This document shows, in pieces, positions 41,320 through 49,296 of a stretch of DNA of 64,000 nucleotides. The stretch spans positions 227,538-291,537 of the forward strand of contig NZ_AUBU01000010.1 in NCBI RefSeq assembly GCF_000429405.1, written 5' to 3'. The notes beneath the pieces were generated by a model. It was not told where the DNA came from. It worked only from the letters and a program-made list of their open reading frames with translations, and did no database searches. Source of the DNA: Algoriphagus marincola DSM 16067. Lineage in GTDB: Bacteria > Bacteroidota > Bacteroidia > Cytophagales > Cyclobacteriaceae. How positions within the stretch are numbered: position 1 is the stretch's first letter; each line of letters opens with the position of its first letter. A program made the position numbers and the translations under genes.

Positions 41320-42510
41320 ATGGAGGGGAAGCGAAGTATTGCACATATGGATTTGGATACGTTTTTCGTGTCGGTGGAGCGGCTTTTTGACAGCAGGCTC
41401 AATGGAAAACCCATACTGATCGGGGGTTCGAGTGATCGGGGTGTGGTCGCCTCCTGCAGTTACGAGGCAAGGAAGTTTGGGGTGCACTCGGCCATGCCTA
41501 TGCGGACAGCCCGGCAACTCTGCCCCGAGGCCATCATTGTCAAGGGGGATTTTGAGAAATACAGCCAAAAATCACATGAGGTCACCGAGATCATCCAAGA
41601 ATCTGTTCCGCTCTTCGAAAAGTCCTCTATCGATGAGTTCTACATCGATCTGACTGGGATGGACCGCTTTTTCGGTTGCTTCAAACTCGCTCACGAACTC
41701 CGGCAGCGTATCATCCGAGAGAGCGGACTGAACATTTCCATGGGGCTGTCGGAAAACAAAACCGTCTCCAAAGTGGCCACCGGCGAAGCCAAGCCCAACA
41801 ATGAAAAGCAGGTACCCAATGGAGAGGAAAAACCCTTTCTTGCCCCCCTATCCGTGCGGAAAATCCCGATGATCGGGGAGAAAACCTCCCAAACCCTCTA
41901 CAATATGGGTATCAAAAAGGTCCATACCCTGCAGCAAATGCCCTCCCAATTGCTGGAAGCAACTTTTGGGAAAAATGGGAAGATGATCTGGGAAAAAGCG
42001 AATGGCATCGACCGTAATCCGGTTATCCCCTACTCCGAAGCCAAGTCAGTTTCTTCCGAAAATACCTTCGAAGAAGATACCATCGATGTCAAGATGCTAG
42101 AAGCGACCCTAGTGGCGATGACCGAGCAACTCGCCTCCAAGCTTCGTCAGAAGGGGCAACTCACCGCCTGTGTGAGTGTGAAGATCCGCTATTCGGACTT
42201 CGAGACGCACAGCATGCAGCAGCGGATTCCCTACACTTCGGCAGATCATAGCATCCTGCCTGTGGTGAAGGAGCTTTTCCGCAAACTCTACAGCCGCCGA
42301 CTACTCATCCGACTGATCGGGGTGCGCTTCAGTAGCCTGGTCTATGGCAATTATCAAATCAAACTCTTCGAAGACAGCCAAGAACAGATCAATCTCTACC
42401 AAGCCCTAGACCGACTCAATGTCAAGTACGGCGACAAAACCGTCTGTCGGGCCGTCGCCATGGGTGTAGGGAGGAGAAGATTTAAGCCTTTTAATGGGAT
42501 GGAGGTTTAA
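41320..42510 (+). CDS. dinB: DNA polymerase IV (Y-family)
   Basis: Translesion polymerase. 396 residues. Catalytic acids Asp11 in HMDLDTFFVSVE and Asp105-Glu106 in SSIDEFYIDL are intact. The thumb (KTVSKVATGEAKPN), little finger (about 230-370) and the steric-gate region near FFVSVE are normal. The C-terminus lacks an obvious long beta-clamp binding peptide. The gene stands alone between the repeat array and a convergent ATPase gene. An imperfect short palindrome (ACATT-AA-AATGT at 41288-41299) precedes it. Its likely regulator is the S24 repressor located upstream of the array. Confidence 0.95.
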   Translation: MEGKRSIAHMDLDTFFVSVERLFDSRLNGKPILIGGSSDRGVVASCSYEARKFGVHSAMPMRTARQLCPEAIIVKGDFEKYSQKSHEVTEIIQESVPLFEKSSIDEFYIDLTGMDRFFGCFKLAHELRQRIIRESGLNISMGLSENKTVSKVATGEAKPNNEKQVPNGEEKPFLAPLSVRKIPMIGEKTSQTLYNMGIKKVHTLQQMPSQLLEATFGKNGKMIWEKANGIDRNPVIPYSEAKSVSSENTFEEDTIDVKMLEATLVAMTEQLASKLRQKGQLTACVSVKIRYSDFETHSMQQRIPYTSADHSILPVVKELFRKLYSRRLLIRLIGVRFSSLVYGNYQIKLFEDSQEQINLYQALDRLNVKYGDKTVCRAVAMGVGRRRFKPFNGMEV

Positions 42511-42594
42511 GCCTTGGATAAGCCTGATATTTTTTACAATTTAGGAATCATATTCCCAAACTGTAAAAATATGGTAGATTAATAACCCTCACTT

Positions 42595-43719
42595 TTAAAT
42601 CAAAAACTCAAGATAGTTTTCTCGATGAACCACCTGAAATTCGGTTTCGGGATACGCTTCAGCAAAACCCAAGGGAAGTCTTGCCCTCCGTTCAGGGTTC
42701 CATTTTGCCTCAAAGGCATAGAGCTTCCCTCCTCGCTCTTCCAACCAATCCAATTCCTTACCCGTGGTGGTTCGCCAGAAGTAGACATTCGTCGGAATCC
42801 GGTGATAGGCCAAATACTTCATACGCTCGCTGATGATGAAATTTTCCCAAAGTGCACCCACATCCGCACGAAGTGCTACCGAATTGAAATTATTAATAAT
42901 GGCATTTCGGATGCCATTATCCCAAAAGTAAATCTTACGGCTTTTCTTGATTTCCCTTCGCATATTCCGGCTGAATGAGTTCAATCGAAAGATCACAAAC
43001 GCCTTTTCTAGCAAGTCCAGGTACTTCTCGGCGGTTCCCTTATCGATCCCGATGGTATTCCCCAAGTCATTGTAGGTAACCTCCGAGCCCACTTGCAAAG
43101 CCAAGGCGAGCAGTAGCTTTTGAAGAATTGCAGGTTTTCGAACCTCTTCCAAACTCAGCAAATCTTTGTACAGGTAACTGCTAGTTATCTCTCCCAAAGC
43201 CTCTTGCGCATCGGCAGGAAGATTGATCACCTCCGGATAAAATCCATAAATAAGCCGGTCTTCTAAGAGCCGCTTCTCCTCACGCTCGGAAGTATGTCGG
43301 CACAATTCTTCCGTGGAAAATGGATAAAGCTGAAATTCTCGCTTTCGTCCAGTGAGCGGTTCATTGATGGTATTGGCTAAATCCAAAGCAGAGGAACCGG
43401 ATGCGATCACCTGCACTTCCGGAAAATTATCGATGAGCAATTTTAATGTTAGCCCAATATTTCGAACTCGCTGGGCTTCATCAATAAATACAAGCTTCCG
43501 ATCTCCGATCAACGATTGGAGGGAAGTCATCGTCGCTTCTTGCAAGCTCAGCCGGTCGTCTATATTATCACAATTCAACCACAAATCTTCTATATTCAGC
43601 TGCTTTAAAAGTTGACGCATGAGCGTAGTTTTCCCAACTTGACGTGGACCCACGACCAGTAAAAGCTTTCCTTGATGGATTCGTTTGAGCAATTCTGTCT
43701 CAATGATTCGATGGATCAT
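42595..43719 (-). CDS. AAA ATPase with DUF4143 (AAA_14 family)
   Basis: 374 residues. Walker A GPRQVGKTTLMRQ near residue 24-36, Walker B LVFIDEAQRV near 77-86 and the sensor IASGSSALDLAN are clear. The winged helix follows around 190-240 and DUF4143 fills the C-terminal part (DNGIRNAIINNFN, TTTGKELDWLEERGG, AFEAKWNPERRARLP), which resembles a PD-(D/E)XK-like core. Members are abundant, often horizontally carried, and of unproven function. An unusual inverted repeat of about 17 bp lies just upstream of the start. Confidence 0.88.
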   Translation of the reverse strand: MIHRIIETELLKRIHQGKLLLVVGPRQVGKTTLMRQLLKQLNIEDLWLNCDNIDDRLSLQEATMTSLQSLIGDRKLVFIDEAQRVRNIGLTLKLLIDNFPEVQVIASGSSALDLANTINEPLTGRKREFQLYPFSTEELCRHTSEREEKRLLEDRLIYGFYPEVINLPADAQEALGEITSSYLYKDLLSLEEVRKPAILQKLLLALALQVGSEVTYNDLGNTIGIDKGTAEKYLDLLEKAFVIFRLNSFSRNMRREIKKSRKIYFWDNGIRNAIINNFNSVALRADVGALWENFIISERMKYLAYHRIPTNVYFWRTTTGKELDWLEERGGKLYAFEAKWNPERRARLPLGFAEAYPETEFQVVHRENYLEFLI

Positions 43720-43740
43720 GAATCAAAAATATGTATTTTA

Positions 43741-43786
43741 TCGATCGTAACCGAAAATAAACATGTAATTTTTCGATTACGATCGA
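43741..43786. promoter_or_regulatory. Long inverted repeat upstream of the DUF4143 ATPase
   Basis: TCGATCGTAACCGAAAA (43741-43757) pairs with TTTTCGATTACGATCGA (43770-43786) with one mismatch. The arms are 17 nt with a 12-nt AT-rich loop. It lies 21 nt upstream of the ATPase start. It could be an operator, a transcript hairpin or a mobile-element end; the sequence does not decide. Confidence 0.55.
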
Positions 43787-43821
43787 GAAATATCAAATTA
43801 TTGATCAAAAAGAATTGACTC

Positions 43822-44448
43822 CTACTCTACGAATACCGTTGCTTTCTCACCTTTTTCAAGATTGATTTTGCCGATTTTACTCGGAATGCTCAGCCAAGCC
43901 CGATCTTCCAGACTTCCCGTCAGCTCCCCGATCCTTCCCTTGATAAATAACTGTCCATTAAGAAAATCTATCGTCACCTGATCGAGTTCACTCAATTGCA
44001 ACTCGTGTTCAGGGCTTTGGAAAGCCAAAGAATCCATGCTAAGATTTTCCAAGATCAGCCTGCTCTCATCCAAGACTTGAATCTCTCTGAGACTTTTCAC
44101 TTTCAATAGGAAACTCCCATTGGAGGCCTGCTGTAGCTGATCAATGTGTAACGTATCATTGGTAACACGATACTTTTTAATTGGCTCTGATTTGGGAGGC
44201 TTTACATCCCCTCCGTGAATCGTAATGTATTCCAAATAGGTAGAGTCAGCCAGCACTATTTTCAAATAACTGGAGTTTTGAATTTTTACTACCGAAAAAT
44301 CATTCAATTCAAACTTTTCTCTCCGAACTTCATCTACAATTGAATAATTTCTTTGGGTAGTCATGGCGAAAGAAACAACCAGACTAATCACCAAGGTAAT
44401 CCATAAAAAACTTAGATATCCAATAATTATTTTATTGCTCTTTTTCAT
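43822..44448 (-). CDS. Membrane-anchored protein, DUF2807-like
   Basis: 208 residues. One N-terminal membrane helix (about 6-28: IIIGYLSFLWITLVISLVVSF), then a beta-helix-like region of short repeats (LILENLSMDSLAFQSPEHEL, LTGSLEDRAWLSIPSKIG), resembling DUF2807 head-GIN proteins. It is the last gene of an ABC/GntR operon; its start overlaps the GntR stop by 4 nt. It likely faces the periplasm. Function unknown, but coupling to the transporter suggests a role in the same stress response. Confidence 0.7.
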   Translation of the reverse strand: MKKSNKIIIGYLSFLWITLVISLVVSFAMTTQRNYSIVDEVRREKFELNDFSVVKIQNSSYLKIVLADSTYLEYITIHGGDVKPPKSEPIKKYRVTNDTLHIDQLQQASNGSFLLKVKSLREIQVLDESRLILENLSMDSLAFQSPEHELQLSELDQVTIDFLNGQLFIKGRIGELTGSLEDRAWLSIPSKIGKINLEKGEKATVFVE

Positions 44449-44819
44449 TTTTTAGCATCATTTGAGTGGATAACTGCAAGAAGTGATTCAAGATCTTCTG
44501 AATTGAGTTGTAAAACCTGAATCTGATGAATGATCGGAGGCAAGGTCTCCTTAAAGAATTCTTTTCGCTGAATGCCCAAGAGGGTCGATCTGGCCTCCGG
44601 TGAAATAAAAAAACCAATTCCCCGCTTATTCTCCAGAATCCCCTCCTCCTCCATCAGCGCATAGCTACGCATGACTGTATTCCGATTGACTTCGATATCT
44701 GCGGCAAGTTCCCGTACAGATGGAATTTTATCTCCAGGCTGCAACTTCCCAGTGAGTATCTGATCGACCATCCAATCCCGGATCTGCAGAAAGATATTTT
44801 TATGTTCGCTGAAGTCCAT
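44445..44819 (-). CDS. GntR-family repressor, YtrA subfamily
   Basis: 124 residues, with an N-terminal winged HTH (about 10-75): ILTGKLQPGDKIPSVRELAA followed by VNRNTVMRSYALMEEEG. The C-terminal tail is only about 50 residues and helical, which identifies the YtrA subfamily. Those repressors typically sit in operons with ABC transporters, as here. Its site is probably the 11-bp palindrome just upstream of the first gene of this operon (46525-46552). Confidence 0.9.
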   Translation of the reverse strand: MDFSEHKNIFLQIRDWMVDQILTGKLQPGDKIPSVRELAADIEVNRNTVMRSYALMEEEGILENKRGIGFFISPEARSTLLGIQRKEFFKETLPPIIHQIQVLQLNSEDLESLLAVIHSNDAKK

Positions 44820-44820
44820 C

Positions 44821-45669
44821 TTATACCTGCTTTTCTTTCAGTTTGAAATAAGCCACCACATAAGATAAAACCACCGCCAGCCAAATCCAGATAGCTGACA
44901 TAATGATTATCAAAGGCGTATCAGGGAGCAATTCAGGTTGATCAACCTTGAGGATTTCATATTTCACTTGTCCATTTATAGATATAGATAAAGTTCCCGG
45001 ATCCATGATCCATGATAAAGCGATAGAAGTCGCACTGATTGCCAAGTAAACCACAAAAAGGCTGAATGGCATCCAGATAAAATTATACTTTCCAAAAATC
45101 AAACTTCCAGCCCAAATCAAAGATGGAATCAAAGCAAAAAGACCCAATAAAATTAACTTGATAAAAAATAACTGCTCTCCGAAATTTTCTATCAGCCAGA
45201 ACTCCTTCCATTCCAAAATCCCTATATTATCTATGGTGACATTGGTAAAGAAAAGCGGACCAAACAATTGGAATAAGCCCAAACCTAAATTAGAAGCTCC
45301 CCAAAAGATAATGGGATAAATAATTAACAAGCCAGCCATCTTAATTGAAAGCTCGACTATATATTTCTCTGCTATGCTAGCCGGTAGCATCAAATAGCTT
45401 TTTGCATTTTGAGGATTTCGTAGAGCTAGGAAGCTTTGTCCCACCCAAAGCAAACAAATGACAAAATATCCACTGAGAAAAATGCCATGAACATAACCTG
45501 TTTCGAAGGTAAGATAGCCATGATTGGAAAATAGGATCAATTGGTAAACCAAAATAATCAACCCAATAAACCCAAATATGGCGGTCAAATATGTCGTTTT
45601 ATAGGTAGCCCAATAATATTGTAGAAGCCAACCCATTCGGGTCAAGCTGATAGCTTTAGCTGTTTTCAT
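44821..45669 (-). CDS. ABC transporter membrane subunit (ABC-2-like)
   Basis: 282 residues with about six membrane helices: near residues 25-45 (YLTAIFGFIGLIILVYQLI), 68-85, 105-130, 170-190, 200-220 and 255-275. No clear family signature. The position between the ATPase gene (4-nt overlap) and the GntR regulator (1 nt away) marks it as the transporter membrane part. YtrA-type operons often carry such permeases and respond to cell-envelope stress. Substrate unknown. Confidence 0.75.
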   Translation of the reverse strand: MKTAKAISLTRMGWLLQYYWATYKTTYLTAIFGFIGLIILVYQLILFSNHGYLTFETGYVHGIFLSGYFVICLLWVGQSFLALRNPQNAKSYLMLPASIAEKYIVELSIKMAGLLIIYPIIFWGASNLGLGLFQLFGPLFFTNVTIDNIGILEWKEFWLIENFGEQLFFIKLILLGLFALIPSLIWAGSLIFGKYNFIWMPFSLFVVYLAISATSIALSWIMDPGTLSISINGQVKYEILKVDQPELLPDTPLIIIMSAIWIWLAVVLSYVVAYFKLKEKQV

Positions 45670-46514
45670 GCTGTAAGAGAATTAGTTTTTGAAAGAAAAG
45701 AAGCTATTGGAACACCTGAGGTGACCCCTTCAAAGAGTAATTCTAGGTTCACTACCGTTTGGGCTTGAGTAGTTCGTTCCTGAATGAATTGAACTCCCAA
45801 AGCCGATGACTGGGAATAAATCGCACCGGAAACTTCCGATTGACTGACACCAAAATGAAGCGAGTCAGCTAAGTCGCTAAGGTCTGCATCCAGTTTGATT
45901 TGCCCTTGATCCAAAATCATCACCCGGTCCAATATATTCTCCAAGTCCCTTATCAAATGCGTGGCAATTACCACTGTCTGATCTTCACTTAGCACTGAAA
46001 TCAGTTCCTTACGGAATGCAGATTTACTCGAAATATCCAAGCCATTCGTCGGCTCATCCAGCAGAATCAGGGCACAACCCGAACTCAAAGCCATCGCCAA
46101 GCCGACCTTTTTCTGCTGACCAAAAGACAGGTTTTTTATTTTTTCCTGTGAGTCAACTTCAAATCGATCTAGCAACCGAGTGAAAATCTCAGTATCAAAC
46201 CGTGGATAAAAAGGCTGTAAAATCTGCTGATATCGCTCAGCAGACAAGTGTCCGGGAAGAAAGTTTTCATCCGGTACGAAAAAGACCTCGCTTAGGAAAG
46301 TCTGATTCCTTTGCTCCGGAGAAAAACCCAAAACAGACACCTGACCCGAATTTGGAAATAATTAACCCGCCAAAATTCGGAGAAAGCTAGACTTCCCCGC
46401 TCCATTTTTACCAAGCATCCCAATGATATTGCCAGTCCTGCTTTCCCAGTTTAATTGGGAAAAAAGTTGGGACTTTTTTGAATAGGAAAAATCCAAGTTT
46501 TGTACCTGAATCAT
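45666..46514 (-). pseudogene. ABC transporter ATPase interrupted by an in-frame stop
   Basis: Reads as a 282-codon ABC ATPase from the ATG at 46514 (MIQVQNLDFSYSKK) to 45666, broken by one TAA at 46362-46364. The context is RILAG-stop-LFPNSG, where relatives have Leu, so TTA to TAA by a single base is likely. Walker A GKNGAGKSSFLR lies before the stop. The signature LSFGQQKKVGLAMAL, Walker B LILLDEPTNGLD and the H-loop VVIATHLIRDLE lie after it, with the same frame on both sides. The two halves cannot work separately, so the gene is either dead, read through, or carries a sequencing error. A GTG at 46340 could restart the second half. Downstream genes seem intact, and the operon start is preceded by a perfect palindrome. 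Confidence 0.85.
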
Positions 46515-46524
46515 AAGCAGTGTA

Positions 46525-46552
46525 TTAGTGTCATAGTGTATTATGACACTAA
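46525..46552. promoter_or_regulatory. Perfect 11-bp inverted repeat, likely GntR operator
   Basis: TTAGTGTCATA (46525-46535), spacer GTGTAT, TATGACACTAA (46542-46552). It is 11-38 nt upstream of the ATG of the first gene of the ABC/GntR operon. Its symmetry and size fit the YtrA-type repressor encoded in the operon, which would act by autoregulation. Confidence 0.7.
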
Positions 46553-46809
46553 AATACAAAAACAAAATATTAATCCAAATCGAAAGGAAGTTTTTAAAAA
46601 AAAACAAAAACAACGCAACCAAAGATTGAATCAGATATTGGAAGAAAAAGAGAACCGCCTTTTTCCAAAAAAAAGGTGAAACCGAATACAATGAGCTAAT
46701 TCAACAGTATTGTACCACCATTTCTCCTCCATTAAAAAGCTTTAAACTTCCGTGACTTTTTCGTGATACTCTTCAGCCAATTTTGACTCAAATCAAAACC
46801 AATAAAATC

Positions 46810-47259
46810 ATGAAAAAAGTAATGCTACTCTTTTACATCGCCTTCTTGGGAATTGTCTCATGCACGGAAGACAGGGATCCGGTTGTCATCGACCCTACCC
46901 AACCGACAGGAAGTCTGACAGTCCTTCGATCTGGAACTTTCATCGATCAAAATAATGCAGGATCCAGTGGGACTGCCAGCTTGGGTACCGATACACAGGG
47001 AAAAGAATTTTTAAGATTCGATGGGGCATTTAATACGGCCTTGGCTACAGGAACTGTCACCGTCTTTCTATCCACTTCAATGGAATTTATGCCTGATCCA
47101 GCCAATGGAAACCCCAATCTCTTACCACTTGGACCAGTAAGAATGGCCGGAGAGAATTTCTTTGCAATCCCAGCAGGCATGTCCACTTCCAAATACACCC
47201 ACGTCATCCTTTGGTGCGGTTCTGTGGGCGTTCCTTTTGGCTATGCAAATCTCAATTAA
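46810..47259 (+). CDS. DM13-domain lipoprotein 1
   Basis: 149 residues. Lipobox GIVSC (Cys19 from the ATG at 46810; an earlier ATG at 46783 adds nine polar residues). The mature part shows the DM13 pattern: LTVLRSGTFID, GKEFLRFDGAF, TGTVTVFLSTS near residue 78, then GPVRMAG and a C-terminal HVILWCGSVGVPFGYANL with a conserved Cys. DM13 is predicted to bind a redox cofactor and be part of electron transfer. A paralogue (48772-49218) closes the same operon and shares the final WCG-x-PFG motif. Confidence 0.82.
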   Translation: MKKVMLLFYIAFLGIVSCTEDRDPVVIDPTQPTGSLTVLRSGTFIDQNNAGSSGTASLGTDTQGKEFLRFDGAFNTALATGTVTVFLSTSMEFMPDPANGNPNLLPLGPVRMAGENFFAIPAGMSTSKYTHVILWCGSVGVPFGYANLN

Positions 47260-47262
47260 ATT

Positions 47263-48156
47263 ATGATGCTCACTCAAAAAGGAAGCTTGTTCCGAATCCT
47301 TGGAATCGGATTGAGCTTCTTGCTTTGCAGCAATGCTGGCTTTGCCCAAAGCGGATGGACTAAGGAAAAAGGTGAAGGATTCTACCAGCTAAGCTTCAAT
47401 CGCTTTAGCTCTTCGGATTATTTCACGCTTGGAGGAGAAAAACTCAGTACAAATACCTTCACCCAAAATTCATTGGTTTTCTATGGAGAATACGGCTTGA
47501 CCGAACGCTTCTCCTTGATCGCCAACTGGCCCCTTCAAATTTGGAATGGGTTTAATACCACGGAAACGGTCAGCGGCTTGGGTGATTTGAGGTTGGAGTT
47601 TAAGCATTCCTTACTAAAAAAGTACTTGCCTTTGGCCATTTCTATCGCTCCGGAAATCCCAATTGGTCGTGCAAATAACTTTGCCCAAAGTACTCTCAAT
47701 GACTTTGAATCCATCAATCTGCCTTCAGGAGATGGAGAATTCAATGTATGGACAACCCTTTCAACCTCTTTTGCCTTGCCTAATACGCCACTATATGGAA
47801 GTATTTTCGGTTCCTACAATTTCAGGACTTCCTATGAAAATGTATCCTTCTCAGACCAAGTTGCGATCGGAATCGAACTAGGGTATCAAATCGCAGGGAA
47901 AGTCTGGGTCAATGGCCGACTCCAGGGGCTCAATTCAGTAGATGATGTCTTGGTAGCAACAGACTTTGTTCGGGGAGACGGTACGGAATATACCAGCTAC
48001 AGTTTTGGTGCATCGGTACCGGTTTATCAAGATTTTCATCTTTCTCTGAACTATAGAAACTTTGCCGATTTCCTTTACTCACGGAAAAATCTCTATTCGG
48101 CAGCTACTTTTTCGATTGGAATCTATTATCAAGTAAAACCCAAAACCAATGAATAA
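47263..48156 (+). CDS. Secreted beta-barrel-like protein in DM13 operon
   Basis: 297 residues. Signal peptide 1-29 (SFLLCSNAGFAQ). The body is alternating-strand, rich in aromatic residues, Ser, Asn and Gly, and ends IGIYYQVKPKTNE. It looks like an outer-membrane beta-barrel of the transporter/phenol degradation protein type (SGLGDLRLEFKHSLL, LPLAISIAPEIPIG). No motif fixes the substrate. It lies 3 nt after the first DM13 gene and overlaps the Crp/Fnr gene by 8 nt. Confidence 0.75.
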   Translation: MMLTQKGSLFRILGIGLSFLLCSNAGFAQSGWTKEKGEGFYQLSFNRFSSSDYFTLGGEKLSTNTFTQNSLVFYGEYGLTERFSLIANWPLQIWNGFNTTETVSGLGDLRLEFKHSLLKKYLPLAISIAPEIPIGRANNFAQSTLNDFESINLPSGDGEFNVWTTLSTSFALPNTPLYGSIFGSYNFRTSYENVSFSDQVAIGIELGYQIAGKVWVNGRLQGLNSVDDVLVATDFVRGDGTEYTSYSFGASVPVYQDFHLSLNYRNFADFLYSRKNLYSAATFSIGIYYQVKPKTNE

Positions 48157-48775
48157 AGCAGACAAATCCTTTACTCAACCCAATTTCCCTCAGCTTCTTC
48201 GATTTCAAAAAGGAGAGCAGATATTGGGGCAGGGAAAACTCTTCCAAGGCTATTTTCTCATTAAATCCGGATTGGTCAAAACTGTCCGCTACCAAGAATC
48301 CGGAAATAGCACACTACTCTCTATCAAAGATCAGGGTGAATTTCTGGGCGAATTTCATGAAGAGCATACAGAGAAAAGACTCTCCTATTCAGCATTTGCC
48401 ATGGAAGACAACACGCTAGTAGAGAAAATACAAATGGAGGAACATCCCAACTTAAAGCTAATGCGGATCATTCAAACTTTACAGGAAGAAATCCACACTG
48501 CAAGGCTTCGACTGGAGCGGATGTTGTTCCAAGATGCAGAATTCAGAATCATCTCTGTGCTAAAAGATCTTGGAGAGCGGTTTGGAGAAAAATACGGGGA
48601 TGAAACCCTCCTCAAACTCCCTTTAACACATGAAGAACTTGCCAAGTTGACGGATACCAGCCGTCAGACTGTAACGACTATCCTTTCTGGCTTAAAAGCC
48701 CAAAATAAAATCAATTACAGCAGGGGAAGAATTCTTTTCCGAAATATTCATCAACTCAAAACTCCCAACTTATGA
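48149..48775 (+). CDS. Crp/Fnr-family transcriptional regulator
   Basis: 208 residues. A cyclic-nucleotide-binding-like beta-roll (about 15-110) has QGKLFQGYFLIKSGLVKTVR and LSIKDQGEFLGEF, followed by the long dimer helix and a C-terminal winged HTH with LTHEELAKLTDTSRQTVTTI and LSGLKAQNK. There is no FNR-type Cys cluster. Its gene overlaps the barrel gene by 8 nt and the second DM13 gene by 4 nt, so it is embedded within the operon and probably regulates it. Ligand unknown. Confidence 0.9.
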   Translation: MNKADKSFTQPNFPQLLRFQKGEQILGQGKLFQGYFLIKSGLVKTVRYQESGNSTLLSIKDQGEFLGEFHEEHTEKRLSYSAFAMEDNTLVEKIQMEEHPNLKLMRIIQTLQEEIHTARLRLERMLFQDAEFRIISVLKDLGERFGEKYGDETLLKLPLTHEELAKLTDTSRQTVTTILSGLKAQNKINYSRGRILFRNIHQLKTPNL

Positions 48776-49218
48776 AAACTCTAATTCAAATATTTGTAGT
48801 CTCCTTCCTTTCCTTGATCCTTTCCTGTTCCTCAGAATCCATGGAGCCCATTCCCCCCGACGACTCTAATCAAGTCGGTGAAAACTTTGAGATTTTGAGA
48901 ACTGGAACGCTTAGTGCTCAAAGTTCAACTAATACCCGTGGCATGGTGCAATTGATCCAGGATGATGAGAATAAGTTTTTCATTCGGTTATCAGATGATT
49001 TTACAACAAAATTCAGCACAGGTACAGTGACTGTTTACCTTTCTACCAGTCAATCTCTAAACCTAAATAATGCCTCCACCTTTCAATTGGTATCGATTGT
49101 GGGAAAATCTGGAGAGCACTTTTTTTCCCTTCCGGGAATGCCAGATGAAAAATTTACCTATGGAATTATTTGGTGTGGAGCCGCTGGAATCCCTTTTGGT
49201 TTTGCACTTATGGAATGA
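48772..49218 (+). CDS. DM13-domain lipoprotein 2
   Basis: 148 residues. MKTLIQIFVVSFLSLILSCS gives an SPII signal (Cys19). It is a paralogue of the gene at 46810: FEILRTGTLSAQ, DDFTTKFSTGTVTVYLSTSQ, then a C-terminal YGIIWCGAAGIPFGFALM with the same WCG-x-PFG end. The start overlaps the Crp/Fnr stop. A bidirectional terminator follows. It could be a redox partner of the first DM13 protein. Confidence 0.82.
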   Translation: MKTLIQIFVVSFLSLILSCSSESMEPIPPDDSNQVGENFEILRTGTLSAQSSTNTRGMVQLIQDDENKFFIRLSDDFTTKFSTGTVTVYLSTSQSLNLNNASTFQLVSIVGKSGEHFFSLPGMPDEKFTYGIIWCGAAGIPFGFALME

Positions 49219-49244
49219 CAAAAGTTTTAAATCATCTCCTAGCC

Positions 49245-49286
49245 AAAAAGCCTCCGTTTAGATTGAACAGAGGCTTTTTTATTTTT
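49245..49286. terminator. Bidirectional terminator
   Basis: AAAAAGCCTC (49245-49254) pairs with GAGGCTTTTT (49270-49279), with an inner GTT/AAC extension and T-rich flanks. It separates the DM13 operon from the convergent sensor-kinase gene. Confidence 0.87.
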
Positions 49287-49296
49287 TTAAAAGACT

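Noticed and set aside
46362..46691. Two separate ABC ATPase genes
   Set aside because: The two parts share one frame, are joined by one stop codon and each lacks half of the catalytic motifs.
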